Part shown: one piece after another, positions 1 to 9,054 of the stretch
Numbering within the stretch: position 1 is the stretch's first letter
How the letters are laid out: every line of letters begins with the position of its first letter
Origin: Alphaproteobacteria bacterium
Lineage (GTDB): Bacteria > Pseudomonadota > Alphaproteobacteria > TMED109
Direction: 5' to 3'
Length of the DNA: 64,000 nucleotides
NCBI GenBank assembly: GCA_022825235.1
Contig: JAJDYI010000052.1
Location: 1-64,000 of the forward strand
Notes under the pieces: model-generated
Seen by the model: only the letters and a program-made list of their open reading frames with translations
Told to the model about the DNA's origin: nothing
The model's database searches: none
Program-made: the position numbers and the translations under genes

Positions 1-1
1 C

Positions 2-373
2 GCCCGGCCCGCGCCGGCATCCTCGGCCGAGGACTCGGCCGCCGCCGACACCCGGGCGTGGTCGCCGGAGGACGCTGCCGCCGAACCGCCCGCCGGCGAG
101 GCCGCCCGCCGGGGCGACGGCCTGGCCAAGGCGCCGACCGCGTCAGCCACCGAAGATCGGTCCCTTGCCGGCGGCGAAGCCAATGCCGCCGCCGACGGCA
201 ATGCCGAACGCGCGGAACAGCGGCCGTTCCGCTTCCCCGGCTACAACGAGTGCCACTGGCCGCATGGCGAACCCGACAACCCCGACTTCGGTTTCTGCCT
301 CGCACCCGCCGCGCCCGGCAAGTCGTACTGCGACGAGCACGCCGAGCAGGCCTACCGCAAGAAGGGCAGCTAG
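2..373 (+). CDS. gcrA: GcrA cell-cycle regulator, C-terminal part (5' end outside window)
   Basis: An open frame enters from the left edge and stops with TAG at 371-373. The final ~50 residues contain a Cys-His-Trp-Pro segment (GYNECHWPHGEP), then FGFCLAP and SYCDEHAEQAYRKK. This is the conserved C-terminal signature of GcrA, the alphaproteobacterial regulator that binds sigma70-RNA polymerase and responds to methylated GANTC sites. The preceding ~75 residues are Ala/Pro/Glu-rich and look like the disordered linker of the family. The N-terminal helix-turn-helix is not in the window, so the total length is unknown. The next gene begins at the base after the stop. The family call rests on the Cys/His/Trp pattern, which is quite specific. 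Confidence 0.85.
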   Translation, partial: ARPAPASSAEDSAAADTRAWSPEDAAAEPPAGEAARRGDGLAKAPTASATEDRSLAGGEANAAADGNAERAEQRPFRFPGYNECHWPHGEPDNPDFGFCLAPAAPGKSYCDEHAEQAYRKKGS

Positions 374-1390
374 ATGGCGGGGTCCATGCGCGCGTGGCAG
401 ATCGAGGGCGACGGCGGCATCGACGCGCTGTCACTCGTGGAGCGCCCGCGCCCCGAGCCGGGTCCCGGTGAAGTCCTGGTTCGCATGACGGCGAACTCGA
501 TCAACTACCGCGACCTCGCCACCATTCGGGATCCGCTGTCGCGCGGCTTCCCGCTGCCGAGAATCCCGAACTCGGACGGCGCCGGCATCGTCGAGGCGGT
601 CGGTTCGGGAGTTGCGACCGTGACCCCTGGCGCCGCGGTGACCACCACGTTCTTCCAGGACTGGGAGGACGGCGGCTGCACGCCGGCGGCCATGGCGAGC
701 GCCCTGGGCGGTGCCCGCGAAGGCGTCCTGGCCGAGTACGCGGTGCTGGACGCCGGGGGCGTGCTCCCGCAGGTCCCCCACCTTTCCGGCGAGGAGGCGG
801 CCTGCCTGCCCTGCGCGGCCCTGACCGCCTGGAACGCGATCTTCGAGACGGCCGCGCTCCGGCCCGGCGATACCGTCCTCCTGCTGGGGACGGGCGGGGT
901 ATCAATCTTCGCACTGCAGTTTGCCGCCGCCGCGGGCATCCGGGCCATCATCACCTCCTCCTCGGACCGCAAGCTGGAGGAAGCGGCGGCGCTCGGCGCC
1001 GCCGGCACCATCAACTACCGGGACGTCGACGACTGGCCGGCGGCAGTGCGCGACCTCACGGAAGGACGCGGCGCGGACGGCGTGGTGGAAGTGGGAGGTC
1101 CCGGCACCCTGCAGAAATCGCTCGATGCCGTCCGGGTCGGCGGCACCGTGGCACTGATCGGGATTCTCACCGGCGGAACCATCGATCCGCTGCCGGTGAT
1201 GCGGAAATCCGTCCGCCTGAACGGCGTCTACGTCGGCAGCCGGCGCATGTTCCGGGACATGAACCGGGCCATCGGGAAGCACGCCATCCGGCCCCGCATC
1301 TCGGAGGTCGTGCCGTTCGAGGACGCCAGGGAAGCCTACCGGCTCATGGCATCCCAGCAGCACATGGGCAAGATCGTCATCAGGTTCTGA
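374..1390 (+). CDS. Zinc-independent MDR-family oxidoreductase (quinone-reductase-like)
   Basis: 338-residue medium-chain dehydrogenase/reductase. An N-terminal GroES-like part (GPGEVLVRMTANSINYRDL) is followed by a Rossmann domain with the nucleotide loop LLGTGGVSIFALQ at about residue 170. The catalytic-zinc ligands of alcohol dehydrogenases (GxCHTD, GHE) are replaced by INYRD and NSDGAG, so it belongs with zinc-less quinone/zeta-crystallin-type NAD(P)H oxidoreductases. The substrate cannot be read. The ATG at 374 abuts the gcrA stop and has an AAGGG-like site upstream; a second ATG at 386 gives the more usual family N-terminus (MRAWQI) and is a fair alternative. It is probably co-transcribed with gcrA. 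Confidence 0.85.
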   Translation: MAGSMRAWQIEGDGGIDALSLVERPRPEPGPGEVLVRMTANSINYRDLATIRDPLSRGFPLPRIPNSDGAGIVEAVGSGVATVTPGAAVTTTFFQDWEDGGCTPAAMASALGGAREGVLAEYAVLDAGGVLPQVPHLSGEEAACLPCAALTAWNAIFETAALRPGDTVLLLGTGGVSIFALQFAAAAGIRAIITSSSDRKLEEAAALGAAGTINYRDVDDWPAAVRDLTEGRGADGVVEVGGPGTLQKSLDAVRVGGTVALIGILTGGTIDPLPVMRKSVRLNGVYVGSRRMFRDMNRAIGKHAIRPRISEVVPFEDAREAYRLMASQQHMGKIVIRF

Positions 1391-1427
1391 CCCTGGGTCC
1401 GGACCGCCGGTCCCGCGGCCATCGAGG

Positions 1428-2084
1428 TCAGAACTTGAACGCCGGGGGCCGGACAAAGGCGGCGAGCGGAGGCACGGAAGCATCGAACAGGTCCCGCTTC
1501 ACCGGGGCCCCGTTCATGGCCTCCACGAGGACCACCCGGCCCGGTGCATCGGGCTCAGCCTCCACGGCCAGCAACCGCCCGCGCGGCCCGAGCTGGGCAA
1601 TCAGATTCTCAGGCGGTTCGGGCACCGCCCCGTGCACGAGGACGATGTCGTAGGGCGCGCCGGCGGGCCATCCGCCCGGCAGCGGTCCCTGCACCACGGC
1701 CGCATTGTCGGCGCCGAGCTCCGTCAGCGCCTCTTCGGCCTGGACGGCAAGCCCCTCGTCGCTTTCCAGCGCGATAACCGCAGAGGCCAGGTGCCCCAGC
1801 ACCGCTGCCGAGTAGCCCGACGCTGTGCCGACGTCCAGCACCACGTCGTCGTACCGGATGCGCGCCTCCTGGACCATCCGCGCAAACACCAGGGGGGCCA
1901 GCAGGTAACGCCCTCCTCCCAGGTGAAGATGTTCGTCGAGATAGGCGCGGGGCCGGGCCTGGTCGGGGACGAAGCGCTCGCGCGGCACCTTGGCGAACGC
2001 CTCAATCACCCGCCGGTCGGTCACGCGGTTCGGGAACAGCTGCCCGTCGATCATGTTCTTGCGCAATGCCGCAAAATCGGACAT
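1428..2084 (-). CDS. pcm: Protein-L-isoaspartate O-methyltransferase
   Basis: SAM-dependent methyltransferase that repairs isoaspartyl residues in aged proteins. The 218-residue product has the PCMT pattern: an N-terminal MIDGQLFPNRVTD, the substrate-side FVPDQARP, and the SAM loop VVLDVGTASGYSAAVL at about residue 80. In many alphaproteobacteria this subtype lies near tolC; that neighbour is not seen here. There are two in-frame ATGs. A perfect GGAGG at 2094-2098 touches the first (2093) but stands 9 nt before the second (2084), so the second was chosen. It converges with the MDR gene, with under 40 bp between stops. Confidence 0.9.
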   Translation of the reverse strand: MSDFAALRKNMIDGQLFPNRVTDRRVIEAFAKVPRERFVPDQARPRAYLDEHLHLGGGRYLLAPLVFARMVQEARIRYDDVVLDVGTASGYSAAVLGHLASAVIALESDEGLAVQAEEALTELGADNAAVVQGPLPGGWPAGAPYDIVLVHGAVPEPPENLIAQLGPRGRLLAVEAEPDAPGRVVLVEAMNGAPVKRDLFDASVPPLAAFVRPPAFKF

Positions 2085-2206
2085 GGCGTCCATCCTCCGC
2101 TACCGCCCAACGTTTGCCGTCGCCCGCAGTCAGCACCGTCGCCCGCGATTGTAGGCCGCCGCAGGTGCGTACGGGCACCTATCCCGATAGAGTGTGGCGC
2201 TCCCAA

Positions 2207-2280
2207 GGCCGGGTGGCAGAGTGGTTATGCAGAGGACTGCAAATCCTTGTAGGTCGGTTCAATTCCGACCCCGGCCTCCA
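2207..2280 (+). tRNA. tRNA-Cys (anticodon GCA)
   Basis: The 7-bp acceptor stem GGCCGGG/CCCGGCC, the anticodon loop CTGCAAA with GCA in the middle, the T arm GTCGG-TTCAATT-CCGAC, and an encoded CCA at 2278-2280 are all visible. The discriminator base is T, as usual for tRNA-Cys. Confidence 0.95.
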
Positions 2281-2343
2281 CGCTCCTGAGCCTCCCCTGC
2301 CGCATTGCCCGCCGGCGGCATCCTAGTGGTGCCGCGTATCCGC

Positions 2344-3102
2344 CTACGGATCGCGGACGGCCAGGATCCGACGGAGCACCTTCTCGGCGTCGGCCCGGAC
2401 TGCCGGGTCGAAGGCATCGGCGTGGCGACCGAGCAGACGAAGCATCAGCGCCTGTTCCTTCTCGACTGAGGCCCTGATCGCCGCGGTGTCGGTGCCGCGA
2501 TCCTCCACCTCCGACGCCAGCGCGCCCAGCGCCGCTTCCGCCTGCTGCAACTCCGCGGCACTGACGTAGACGTCGCCCGCGCCGCTGCGCAGCTCCTGCA
2601 GAACCCGCAGTCGGAGAAGTTCGGCGTAGGCGCCCCGGTACCGGGCCACCGTCAGCCGGTCGTCCGACACCTCGCGCGGTGCTTCGCTTCGGGCCGGTGG
2701 TTCCGGCTGCACCTGAACCAGCGCGGCCGTCTGCGCCGTGCGGTACAGGGAGGCGGCCCGCTCCACATCGGCAGGGCCACCGAGCCCGCGCGCCCACACG
2801 AAGGCGAGATTTGCCGTCGCGCGGGCATGCCCGCGCGCGGCGGCCCGGGCAAACCACCGGCGGGCCGCCTCCGGTCCGCCGAATGTCTCGTCCTGCAGGG
2901 CCAGCCAGCCGAGGATGTTCTCGCAATCCGGATCGCCATCCTCGGCGGCCTCGACGCACGCCCCGTGGGCAGCGGGCAGATCGCCGGCCGCGATCGCCGC
3001 CTGCGCGTCCGCATGGCCTGCCGTTCCCGGCTGCGGCCAGACGACGACGGCGAGCAGGGCCATCGCCCCTCCGGATGCCGCAAATCCCCGTACTGGAATC
3101 AT
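2344..3102 (-). CDS. Exported Sel1/TPR-like repeat protein of unknown function
   Basis: 252 residues. The N-terminus (MIPVRGF then AMALLAVVVWPQPGTAGHA) resembles a signal peptide. Residues ~35-130 hold Sel1-like helical repeats, with the units AAIAAGDLPAAHGACVEAA, GWLALQDETFGGPEAARRWF and ANLAFVWARGLGGPADVERA. The rest (~150-252) is helical and charged without a motif I recognise. Sel1 repeats mediate protein-protein contacts. The frame stays open upstream through a tRNA gene, so a later start was chosen at the ATG (3102) that begins the hydrophobic segment. No operon partner; both sides are tRNA genes. Confidence 0.65.
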   Translation of the reverse strand: MIPVRGFAASGGAMALLAVVVWPQPGTAGHADAQAAIAAGDLPAAHGACVEAAEDGDPDCENILGWLALQDETFGGPEAARRWFARAAARGHARATANLAFVWARGLGGPADVERAASLYRTAQTAALVQVQPEPPARSEAPREVSDDRLTVARYRGAYAELLRLRVLQELRSGAGDVYVSAAELQQAEAALGALASEVEDRGTDTAAIRASVEKEQALMLRLLGRHADAFDPAVRADAEKVLRRILAVRDP

Positions 3103-3254
3103 CACGTCTCTGGCATTCCCTACCTGGGCCGCAACACGCCGGGCCTCCCGGAACTCCCGGGCGCGGCACGGCATCGCGCCGCCGGCGGCAGGCCCCCGGC
3201 GGCGGCGACGCACCTCGCAACGTGATCGACGACTGCCACACGATGCTGTGCCGA

Positions 3255-3329
3255 TGGTGGGCGGTACTGGGATCGAACCAGTGACCCCTCGCGTGTAAGA
3301 CGAGCGCTCTTCCGCTGAGCTAACCGCCC
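3255..3329 (-). tRNA. tRNA-Val (anticodon TAC)
   Basis: Read on the minus strand: acceptor stem GGGCGGT/ACCGCCC, D arm TAGCTCAGC, anticodon loop CTTACAC (TAC), T arm CTGG-TTCGATC-CCAG, discriminator A and encoded CCA (3255-3257). It is a close paralogue of the adjacent tRNA-Val. Confidence 0.95.
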
Positions 3330-3376
3330 GCAGTCCCGCTTCGGTCAACTCCGGCCATCGCCGCCCGGACGACGCC

Positions 3377-3451
3377 TGGTGGGCGGTACTGGATTTGAAC
3401 CAGTGACCCCTCGCGTGTGAAGCGAGTGCTCTCCCGCTGAGCTAACCGCCC
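3377..3451 (-). tRNA. tRNA-Val (anticodon CAC)
   Basis: Minus-strand cloverleaf with the same GGGCGGT/ACCGCCC acceptor stem, anticodon loop TTCACAC (CAC), T arm CTGG-TTCAAAT-CCAG and encoded CCA (3377-3379). It lies 47 bp upstream of tRNA-Val(TAC) in the same orientation, so the two are probably one transcript. Confidence 0.95.
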
Positions 3452-3493
3452 CGGGCGCCTGCCGAGCCCGCATGCCGGCTACAGAAGCCGGTT

Positions 3494-4177
3494 TTACCCG
3501 AGGACCCCCAATCGAACAAGGAGATCGGGAATCTCGTCGAGCTGGTGGGCCACGAGATCGGCCCCCAGACCATCCACGGGCACCGAGGAATAGCCGTAAC
3601 TTACCGCAATGGAGGGAACTCCTGCCCGTCGAGCCGCCGTCACATCGGCACTGCTGTCGCCCACCATTACCGCGCGTTCCACGAGTCCTCCGGCCTGCTC
3701 GATGGCCGACGAGAGATGCAGCGGGTCGGGCTTCCGAACCGCCAGGGAGTCGCCGCCGAGCACGGCGGCAAACCGGTCGCGGATGCCGAAGTACTGCAGG
3801 ATGTCCTCGGCCATCCCGATCGGCTTGTTGGTGCAGAGCGCCATGCGGCACCCCTGCTCGCCCAGCGCCTGCAGCGTCGCCTCTGCCCCGGGGAACAGAC
3901 GCGTCTCGGCGGTCATCCGGTCCACGTAGAGTTCGAGGAACCGGTTGCGCAGCTGCTCAACGGGGATCCCGTCGAGTCCCCCGGAGCGGCCGAACCCCCG
4001 CTGGATGAGCGCCACCGCCCCGTCGCCCACCATCGTGCGCACCTCAGGCAGCCTGACCGGCGGCCGCTCGTACTGGACCAGAAGGCGGTTGAGCGCCCCG
4101 GCCAGGTCCGGGGCGCTATCAATCAGGGTTCCGTCAAGATCGAACACCACCGTGCACGGCGCATGCTGTGGTTTCAT
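3494..4177 (-). CDS. gph: Phosphoglycolate phosphatase, HAD family
   Basis: 227 residues with the HAD motif I FDLDGTLIDSAPDL (nucleophile Asp13, acid Asp15), a Thr/Ser motif II region (MALCTNKP), the motif III Lys in RKPDPLHL and motif IV MVGDSSADV. The cap-domain sequence MVGDGAVALIQRGFG is typical of Gph/PGP, which removes 2-phosphoglycolate. It is divergent from glmU with about 100 bp between starts, an arrangement common in alphaproteobacteria. Substrate assignment within HADs is never certain from sequence. Confidence 0.85.
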   Translation of the reverse strand: MKPQHAPCTVVFDLDGTLIDSAPDLAGALNRLLVQYERPPVRLPEVRTMVGDGAVALIQRGFGRSGGLDGIPVEQLRNRFLELYVDRMTAETRLFPGAEATLQALGEQGCRMALCTNKPIGMAEDILQYFGIRDRFAAVLGGDSLAVRKPDPLHLSSAIEQAGGLVERAVMVGDSSADVTAARRAGVPSIAVSYGYSSVPVDGLGADLVAHQLDEIPDLLVRLGVLG

Positions 4178-4280
4178 GGACAGAATCGCTCCGCCGCAGG
4201 TACACTGAGCCCGTTGTACACACTTTGCGCGTTGCCCATCGCGCGCACGGCCTGTGCCCGCTGCTCCAAAGGCTCATGCA

Positions 4281-5627
4281 ATGGTCGCACGCCCCCTCGC
4301 AGTCGCGGTACTCGCCGGCGGCGCCGGGCGCCGGATGCGCTCCCGCGTCCCGAAGCCGCTGCAGCCCGTGGCCGGCCGGCCGGCCATTCTCCACGTCTTG
4401 GCCGCCGCGGCCGAGCTCGCGCCGGATGCCACCGTGGTCGTGCACGGGCCCGATGCCGACCCGCTGGTGGCGGCGGTCCGGGGTGATGCTCCTGATACGC
4501 AGTTTGCCCTGCAGCCGGAGCCGCGGGGCACGGGTGACGCCGCCGAGATCGCTCTCCGGGCACTCGGGGACTTCCCGGGTGATGTCGTCGTCCTGTGCGC
4601 CGACGTGCCGCTGCTGTCGTCCGATACGCTGGCCTCGCTCCGCGACCGCCTGCGCGACCCCGACCGCCCTGCCCTCGCCGTGCTCGGTTTCCGGCCCGGC
4701 GACCCCAGCGGGTACGGCCGCCTGCAACTTCATGAAGACGGCTATCTGAAGTCTATCGTCGAAGAGCGGGACGCCGACAGCGAGGTCCGGGCCTCCAACC
4801 TGTGCAACGCCGGCGTGCTTGCGGCCGATGCTTCCGCCCTCGCCCCGTGGCTCGCGGCCATCGGCGCGGCCAACGCGGCGGGCGAGCGGCAGCTGACGGA
4901 CGTGGTCGCCGGCGCGAACGGGGCGGGCCGGGTGGTGGCCTGGCTCGATGGACCGGCGGAAGACCTCGTGGGCATCAACACGAGGGCCGACCTCGCCGCT
5001 TGCGAGGCCGCGCTGCAGGCGCGTCTGCGCCGCCGGGCGCTCGCGGCCGGAGCGAGCCTGGTGGACCCGGCCACGACGTGGTTCGCGTGGGATACGGTCC
5101 TGGCCGCCGACGTCCGCGTGGAGCCGCAGGTATTTTTCGGCCCCGGCGTGACGGTCGACGCCGGCACCGAGATCCTGGCGTTCTGCCATCTCGAGGGTGC
5201 GGTGATCGGCAAGGGGTGCCGGGTCGGCCCCTTCGCCCGGCTGCGCCGCGGCACGCGCCTGGAAGACGGGGCGCGCGTCGGGAACTTCGTCGAGGTGAAG
5301 AACGCGGTCATCGGGCCCGGCGCCAAGGCCAATCACCTCGCCTACATCGGGGACGGGACCATCGGGGCCGAGGCCAACATCGGCGCCGGCACGATCTTCT
5401 GCAATTTCGACGGTGCCGAGAAACATCACACGATCGTGGGCCCCGGCGCGTTCATCGGATCCAACACCGCCCTGGTGGCGCCGGTCCGCGTCGGCGACCG
5501 CGCGATCGTGGGCGCCGGCAGCACGATCACCCGCGACGTCCCGGATTCCGCGCTGGCGGTCGAGCGCGCCACGACGCGGGTGCGCCCCACCAAGGGCCGG
5601 CAGCGCCCCCCGCACCGTACCGGCTAG
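4281..5627 (+). CDS. glmU: Bifunctional GlmU: GlcNAc-1-P uridyltransferase / GlcN-1-P acetyltransferase
   Basis: Makes UDP-GlcNAc for peptidoglycan and LPS. 448 residues, the normal length. The N-terminal nucleotidyltransferase has VLAGGAGRRMRSRVPKPL (the usual Thr of GTRM is Arg here) and the QPEPRGTGDAAEIAL segment. From ~250 the left-handed beta-helix acetyltransferase follows, with EILAFCHLEGAVIG, GNFVEVKNAVIG, GAGTIFCNFDG and HHTIVG. A frame opens at 4254, but AAAGG at ~4267 fits the ATG at 4281. glmS follows after 10 nt, so the two are an operon for amino-sugar synthesis. Confidence 0.95.
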   Translation: MVARPLAVAVLAGGAGRRMRSRVPKPLQPVAGRPAILHVLAAAAELAPDATVVVHGPDADPLVAAVRGDAPDTQFALQPEPRGTGDAAEIALRALGDFPGDVVVLCADVPLLSSDTLASLRDRLRDPDRPALAVLGFRPGDPSGYGRLQLHEDGYLKSIVEERDADSEVRASNLCNAGVLAADASALAPWLAAIGAANAAGERQLTDVVAGANGAGRVVAWLDGPAEDLVGINTRADLAACEAALQARLRRRALAAGASLVDPATTWFAWDTVLAADVRVEPQVFFGPGVTVDAGTEILAFCHLEGAVIGKGCRVGPFARLRRGTRLEDGARVGNFVEVKNAVIGPGAKANHLAYIGDGTIGAEANIGAGTIFCNFDGAEKHHTIVGPGAFIGSNTALVAPVRVGDRAIVGAGSTITRDVPDSALAVERATTRVRPTKGRQRPPHRTG

Positions 5628-5637
5628 TTCCCACTCA

Positions 5638-7473
5638 ATGTGCGGAATCATCGGCGTGGTGGGCGCAACGGAACACGGCGCCGCGCCACCCCTGCTCCAC
5701 GGTCTCGAGCACCTCACGTACCGCGGCTATGACTCGTGCGGGATCGCCACGCTCGACAACGGGCGCGTGGAGCGCCGGCGGGCGGCGGGCCGGGTCGCCA
5801 ATCTTCGGGCGGTGCTGGAGGACGCACCGATGGCGGGAGACACCGGCATCGCCCACACCCGCTGGGCCACGCACGGGGTTCCCAACGAGACGAACGCGCA
5901 TCCGCACGGCAACGCCGAGGTCGCGATCGTGCACAACGGGATCATCGAGAACTTCTCGTCACTTCGCGCCGAGCTCACCGCGGCCGGCCACGCCTTCGAG
6001 ACCGACACCGATTCGGAGGCGATCGCCCATCTCATCGTCTTCCACCTCCGCCGGGGCCTGACGCCGGAAGCCGCGGCCGACGCGGCCTTCGCGCGCCTGG
6101 ACGGCGCCTTCGCGGTCGCCGCCATCATCGCGCGGGCACCGGGATGCGTGTTCGTGGTGCGCCACGGCTGCCCGCTCACCATCGGCATCGGCGAGCAGGC
6201 GACCTGGATCGGCTCGGACGCCCTCGCCCTGGCCCCTTTTACCGACCGCATCATCCATCTGGACGAAGGCGACCGGGCCACGGTAACGGTGGCCGGGGCC
6301 GCCGTGCGCGGCGTGGACGGCCAGCCGGTCGAACGGCCGCAGGTGACCTCCAGCATCGTGCCCACGGTGTTCGGCAAGGGTGGCTACCGGCATTACATGC
6401 AAAAGGAGATCCACGAGCAACCAATCGTCATTGGCGATGCCCTGCGGGCGCTGATCGACACCCGTGCAATGCGCGCGGAGGCGCCCGAGCTGCCGTTCCG
6501 CTTCGCGGACATCGACCGGCTCATCCTGGTGGGGTGCGGTACCTCGCACTATGCGGCGGGCGTCGCGCGTCACTGGTTCGAGGAGCTGGCCCGCCTCCCC
6601 GTCGACGCCGATATCGGGTCCGAGTTCCGGGATCGGCCCCTGTTGTGCGGTCCGGCCGGCCGCAGCGCTGCCATCCTGATTTCCCAGTCCGGTGAGACCG
6701 CGGACACCCTGGCGGCACTCCGCGAGTTGCGCAGGCACGACATCTCCACCGTGGCGCTCGTGAACATGACTTCCAGCACGATGGCCCACGAGGCGGACGC
6801 CTTTGTCCCCATCCACGCCGGGAGCGAGATCAGCGTCGCCTCGACCAAGGCGTTTACCGCGCAGCTCGCGACCCTCGCCTGCCTCGCGCTCGCGGCAGGG
6901 CGGGCCAGGGGAAACCTGGATGCCCGGCGCGAGTCCCGGCTTGCTGCGGAGCTCACCGCCGTGCCCGCCAAGATGGCGGACATCCTGGCCGCTCAAGGCC
7001 GGCTCCAGGAGATCGCCGCCGACCTCATCCGCGCCCCCAGCGTCCTCTACCTGGGACGGGGGCCCGCCGCATCGGTCGCCCGGGAAGGCGCGCTCAAGAT
7101 GAAGGAAATCTCCTACATCCACGCGGAGGCGTACCCGATGGGCGAGCTGAAGCACGGCCCGCTGGCGCTGATCGACGAACACGTTCCGACGGTCGGGATC
7201 GTGCCGTCCGACGCCCTGTTCACGAAGAACGCGGCCAATCTCGCGGAGGTGAACGCCCGAAACGGCCCCATCATCCTGGTGAGCGACGACAACGGGATCA
7301 GCGAGCTCGGCGAGACCGCGCGGCACACGATCAAGGTGCCGGCGTCCGATCCGTTCGTCGCGCCCCTCTTGTACGCGCTCCCCCTCCAGCTCCTCGCCTA
7401 TCACGCGGCGGTGCTGAAGGGCACCGATGTCGACAACCCGCGCAACTTGGCGAAGACCGTGACCGTGTCCTAA
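5638..7473 (+). CDS. glmS: Glutamine--fructose-6-phosphate aminotransferase (isomerizing)
   Basis: 611 residues. The N-terminal glutaminase begins MCGIIGVVG, where Cys2 becomes the nucleophile after Met removal, followed by YRGYDSCGIA and the HTRWATHG and NGIIENF segments. Two SIS sugar-isomerase domains follow (GCGTSHYAAGVA, SQSGETADTLAAL, GRGPAASVAREGALKMKE, MGELKHGPLALID). The C-terminus NPRNLAKTVTVS is the usual glmS end. The start is fixed by the catalytic Cys, although the frame is open upstream into glmU. It supplies GlcN-6-P to the GlmM/GlmU route. No glmS ribozyme is seen, nor expected in this lineage. Confidence 0.96.
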   Translation: MCGIIGVVGATEHGAAPPLLHGLEHLTYRGYDSCGIATLDNGRVERRRAAGRVANLRAVLEDAPMAGDTGIAHTRWATHGVPNETNAHPHGNAEVAIVHNGIIENFSSLRAELTAAGHAFETDTDSEAIAHLIVFHLRRGLTPEAAADAAFARLDGAFAVAAIIARAPGCVFVVRHGCPLTIGIGEQATWIGSDALALAPFTDRIIHLDEGDRATVTVAGAAVRGVDGQPVERPQVTSSIVPTVFGKGGYRHYMQKEIHEQPIVIGDALRALIDTRAMRAEAPELPFRFADIDRLILVGCGTSHYAAGVARHWFEELARLPVDADIGSEFRDRPLLCGPAGRSAAILISQSGETADTLAALRELRRHDISTVALVNMTSSTMAHEADAFVPIHAGSEISVASTKAFTAQLATLACLALAAGRARGNLDARRESRLAAELTAVPAKMADILAAQGRLQEIAADLIRAPSVLYLGRGPAASVAREGALKMKEISYIHAEAYPMGELKHGPLALIDEHVPTVGIVPSDALFTKNAANLAEVNARNGPIILVSDDNGISELGETARHTIKVPASDPFVAPLLYALPLQLLAYHAAVLKGTDVDNPRNLAKTVTVS

Positions 7474-7545
7474 ATCACCCCTGAGGCCACCTATACTCCC
7501 GGCCGGCGGACGGTCGCCGGAGACGGTTCGCAGGAGAACACCAGC

Positions 7546-9024
7546 ATGGACATCGATCTCACCCGGCCGCTCATGGCCCTCCGCGATCCGGCGCTGTTCC
7601 GCCAGCAGGGCTGCATCGGCGGCGAATGGCAGGAAGCCGATTCGGGAGAAACGATCGCCATCAGCAATCCGGCCGACGGCCGTCCGGTCGGGACGATGCC
7701 GAAGATGGGAGCTGCCCAGACCGCCCGCGCCATCGACGCGGCCGAGGCCGCGTGGCCGGACTGGCGGGCCCGCACCGCCAAGGAGCGCAGCCAGATCATC
7801 CGGCGCTGGCACGACCTGATCCTGGAGAACAGCGACGATCTCGCCCTGATCATGACCCTCGAGAACGGCAAGCCGCTGGCCGAATCCAAGGGGGAGATCG
7901 CCTACGCGTCCTGGTTCGTCGACTGGTTCGCCGAGGAAGGCAAGCGTGCGTACGGCCGCGCCATCCCGAGCACCATGGGCGACCGGCGGATCCTCACGAT
8001 CAAGCAGCCGGTCGGCGTGTGCGGGCTGATCACACCATGGAACTTCCCCGCAGCGATGATCACCCGCAAGGGCGCCCCGGCGCTCGCCGCGGGCTGCACG
8101 ATGGTCATCAAGCCGGCCTCGGCCACGCCCTTCACGGCGACGGCGCTGGTCGAGCTGGCCCTCCGGGCCGGCGTGCCGCCCGGCGTCATGAACATCATCT
8201 CCGGTCCGTCCGGCCCGATCGGCGACGTATTGTGCGCGAGCCCCAAGGTTCGGAAGATCTCGTTCACCGGCTCAACGGAGGTCGGCCGGACCCTGATCCA
8301 GAAGGCCGCCAGCACCATCAAGAACGTCTCGATGGAACTGGGCGGGAACGCGCCGCTCATCATCTTTGACGACGCCGACCTCGACGCCGCGGTCGAGGGC
8401 GCGATGGCCTGCAAGTACCGGAACGGCGGGCAGACCTGCGTCTGCGCAAACCGCATCTTCGTGCAGGACGGGATCTACGACGCCTTCGCCGAGAAGTTCG
8501 CCGCGCAGGTGCGCGGCCTGGCGGTGGGCAACGGCCTCTCCGAAGGCACCGAAATCGGCCCGCTGATCGACCGGGGTGCGGTGGAGAAGGTCGAGGGCCA
8601 CGTGAGCGACGCGGTGTCGGGGGGTGCTGTCGTCGCGGCCGGCGGGCAGCGCCACGAGCTCGGCGGCAACTTCTACCAGCCGACGGTCCTGACCGGGGTC
8701 AGCCGCACGATGCGAATCTTTCACGAGGAGACGTTCGGGCCCGTGGCGCCGCTCATCCGGTTCTCGTCGGAAGCGGAAGTCATCGAGATGGCCAACGACA
8801 CCTGCTTCGGCCTCGCCGGCTACTTCTACAGCCGGGACATCGGCCGCATCTGGAGGGTGGCGGAAGCACTCGAGTACGGGATGGTCGCGGTCAACGCCGG
8901 GATCCTGTCCTCCGAGGTCGCCCCCTTCGGCGGCGTGAAGGAATCTGGGCTGGGCCGCGAAGGCGCCCAGGAAGGCCTCGAGGAATACCTGGAGACCAAG
9001 TACCTGTGCCTGGCCGGGATGTGA
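7546..9024 (+). CDS. gabD: NAD(P)-dependent succinate-semialdehyde dehydrogenase family
   Basis: 492-residue aldehyde dehydrogenase with the cofactor segment TPWNFPAAMITRK, the FTGSTEVGRTL loop, the general base Glu264 in MELGGNAPL and the catalytic Cys298 in NGGQTCVCANRIFV. The FVDWFAEEGKRAYGRAIPS stretch is characteristic of GabD-type enzymes that oxidise succinate semialdehyde (or glutarate semialdehyde) to the acid. The ATG follows CAGGAGAAC. gor begins 30 nt downstream, so they may be co-transcribed. The exact semialdehyde is not proven. Confidence 0.88.
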   Translation: MDIDLTRPLMALRDPALFRQQGCIGGEWQEADSGETIAISNPADGRPVGTMPKMGAAQTARAIDAAEAAWPDWRARTAKERSQIIRRWHDLILENSDDLALIMTLENGKPLAESKGEIAYASWFVDWFAEEGKRAYGRAIPSTMGDRRILTIKQPVGVCGLITPWNFPAAMITRKGAPALAAGCTMVIKPASATPFTATALVELALRAGVPPGVMNIISGPSGPIGDVLCASPKVRKISFTGSTEVGRTLIQKAASTIKNVSMELGGNAPLIIFDDADLDAAVEGAMACKYRNGGQTCVCANRIFVQDGIYDAFAEKFAAQVRGLAVGNGLSEGTEIGPLIDRGAVEKVEGHVSDAVSGGAVVAAGGQRHELGGNFYQPTVLTGVSRTMRIFHEETFGPVAPLIRFSSEAEVIEMANDTCFGLAGYFYSRDIGRIWRVAEALEYGMVAVNAGILSSEVAPFGGVKESGLGREGAQEGLEEYLETKYLCLAGM

Positions 9025-9054
9025 CCGTCAGCCACGGCCACGCCGGCTGAGCGC

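Noticed and set aside
5600-5640. glmS ribozyme/riboswitch
   Set aside because: Only 10 bp separate glmU and glmS, and the ribozyme is known from Gram-positive lineages.
4134-5717. 527-codon open frame on the minus strand
   Set aside because: It lies antisense to glmU and the start of glmS, both certain from motifs. The frame is an effect of high GC at third positions.
5959-7812. 617-codon open frame on the minus strand
   Set aside because: Antisense to glmS and the start of the dehydrogenase gene; Arg/Gly/Pro/His-rich with no fold or motif.
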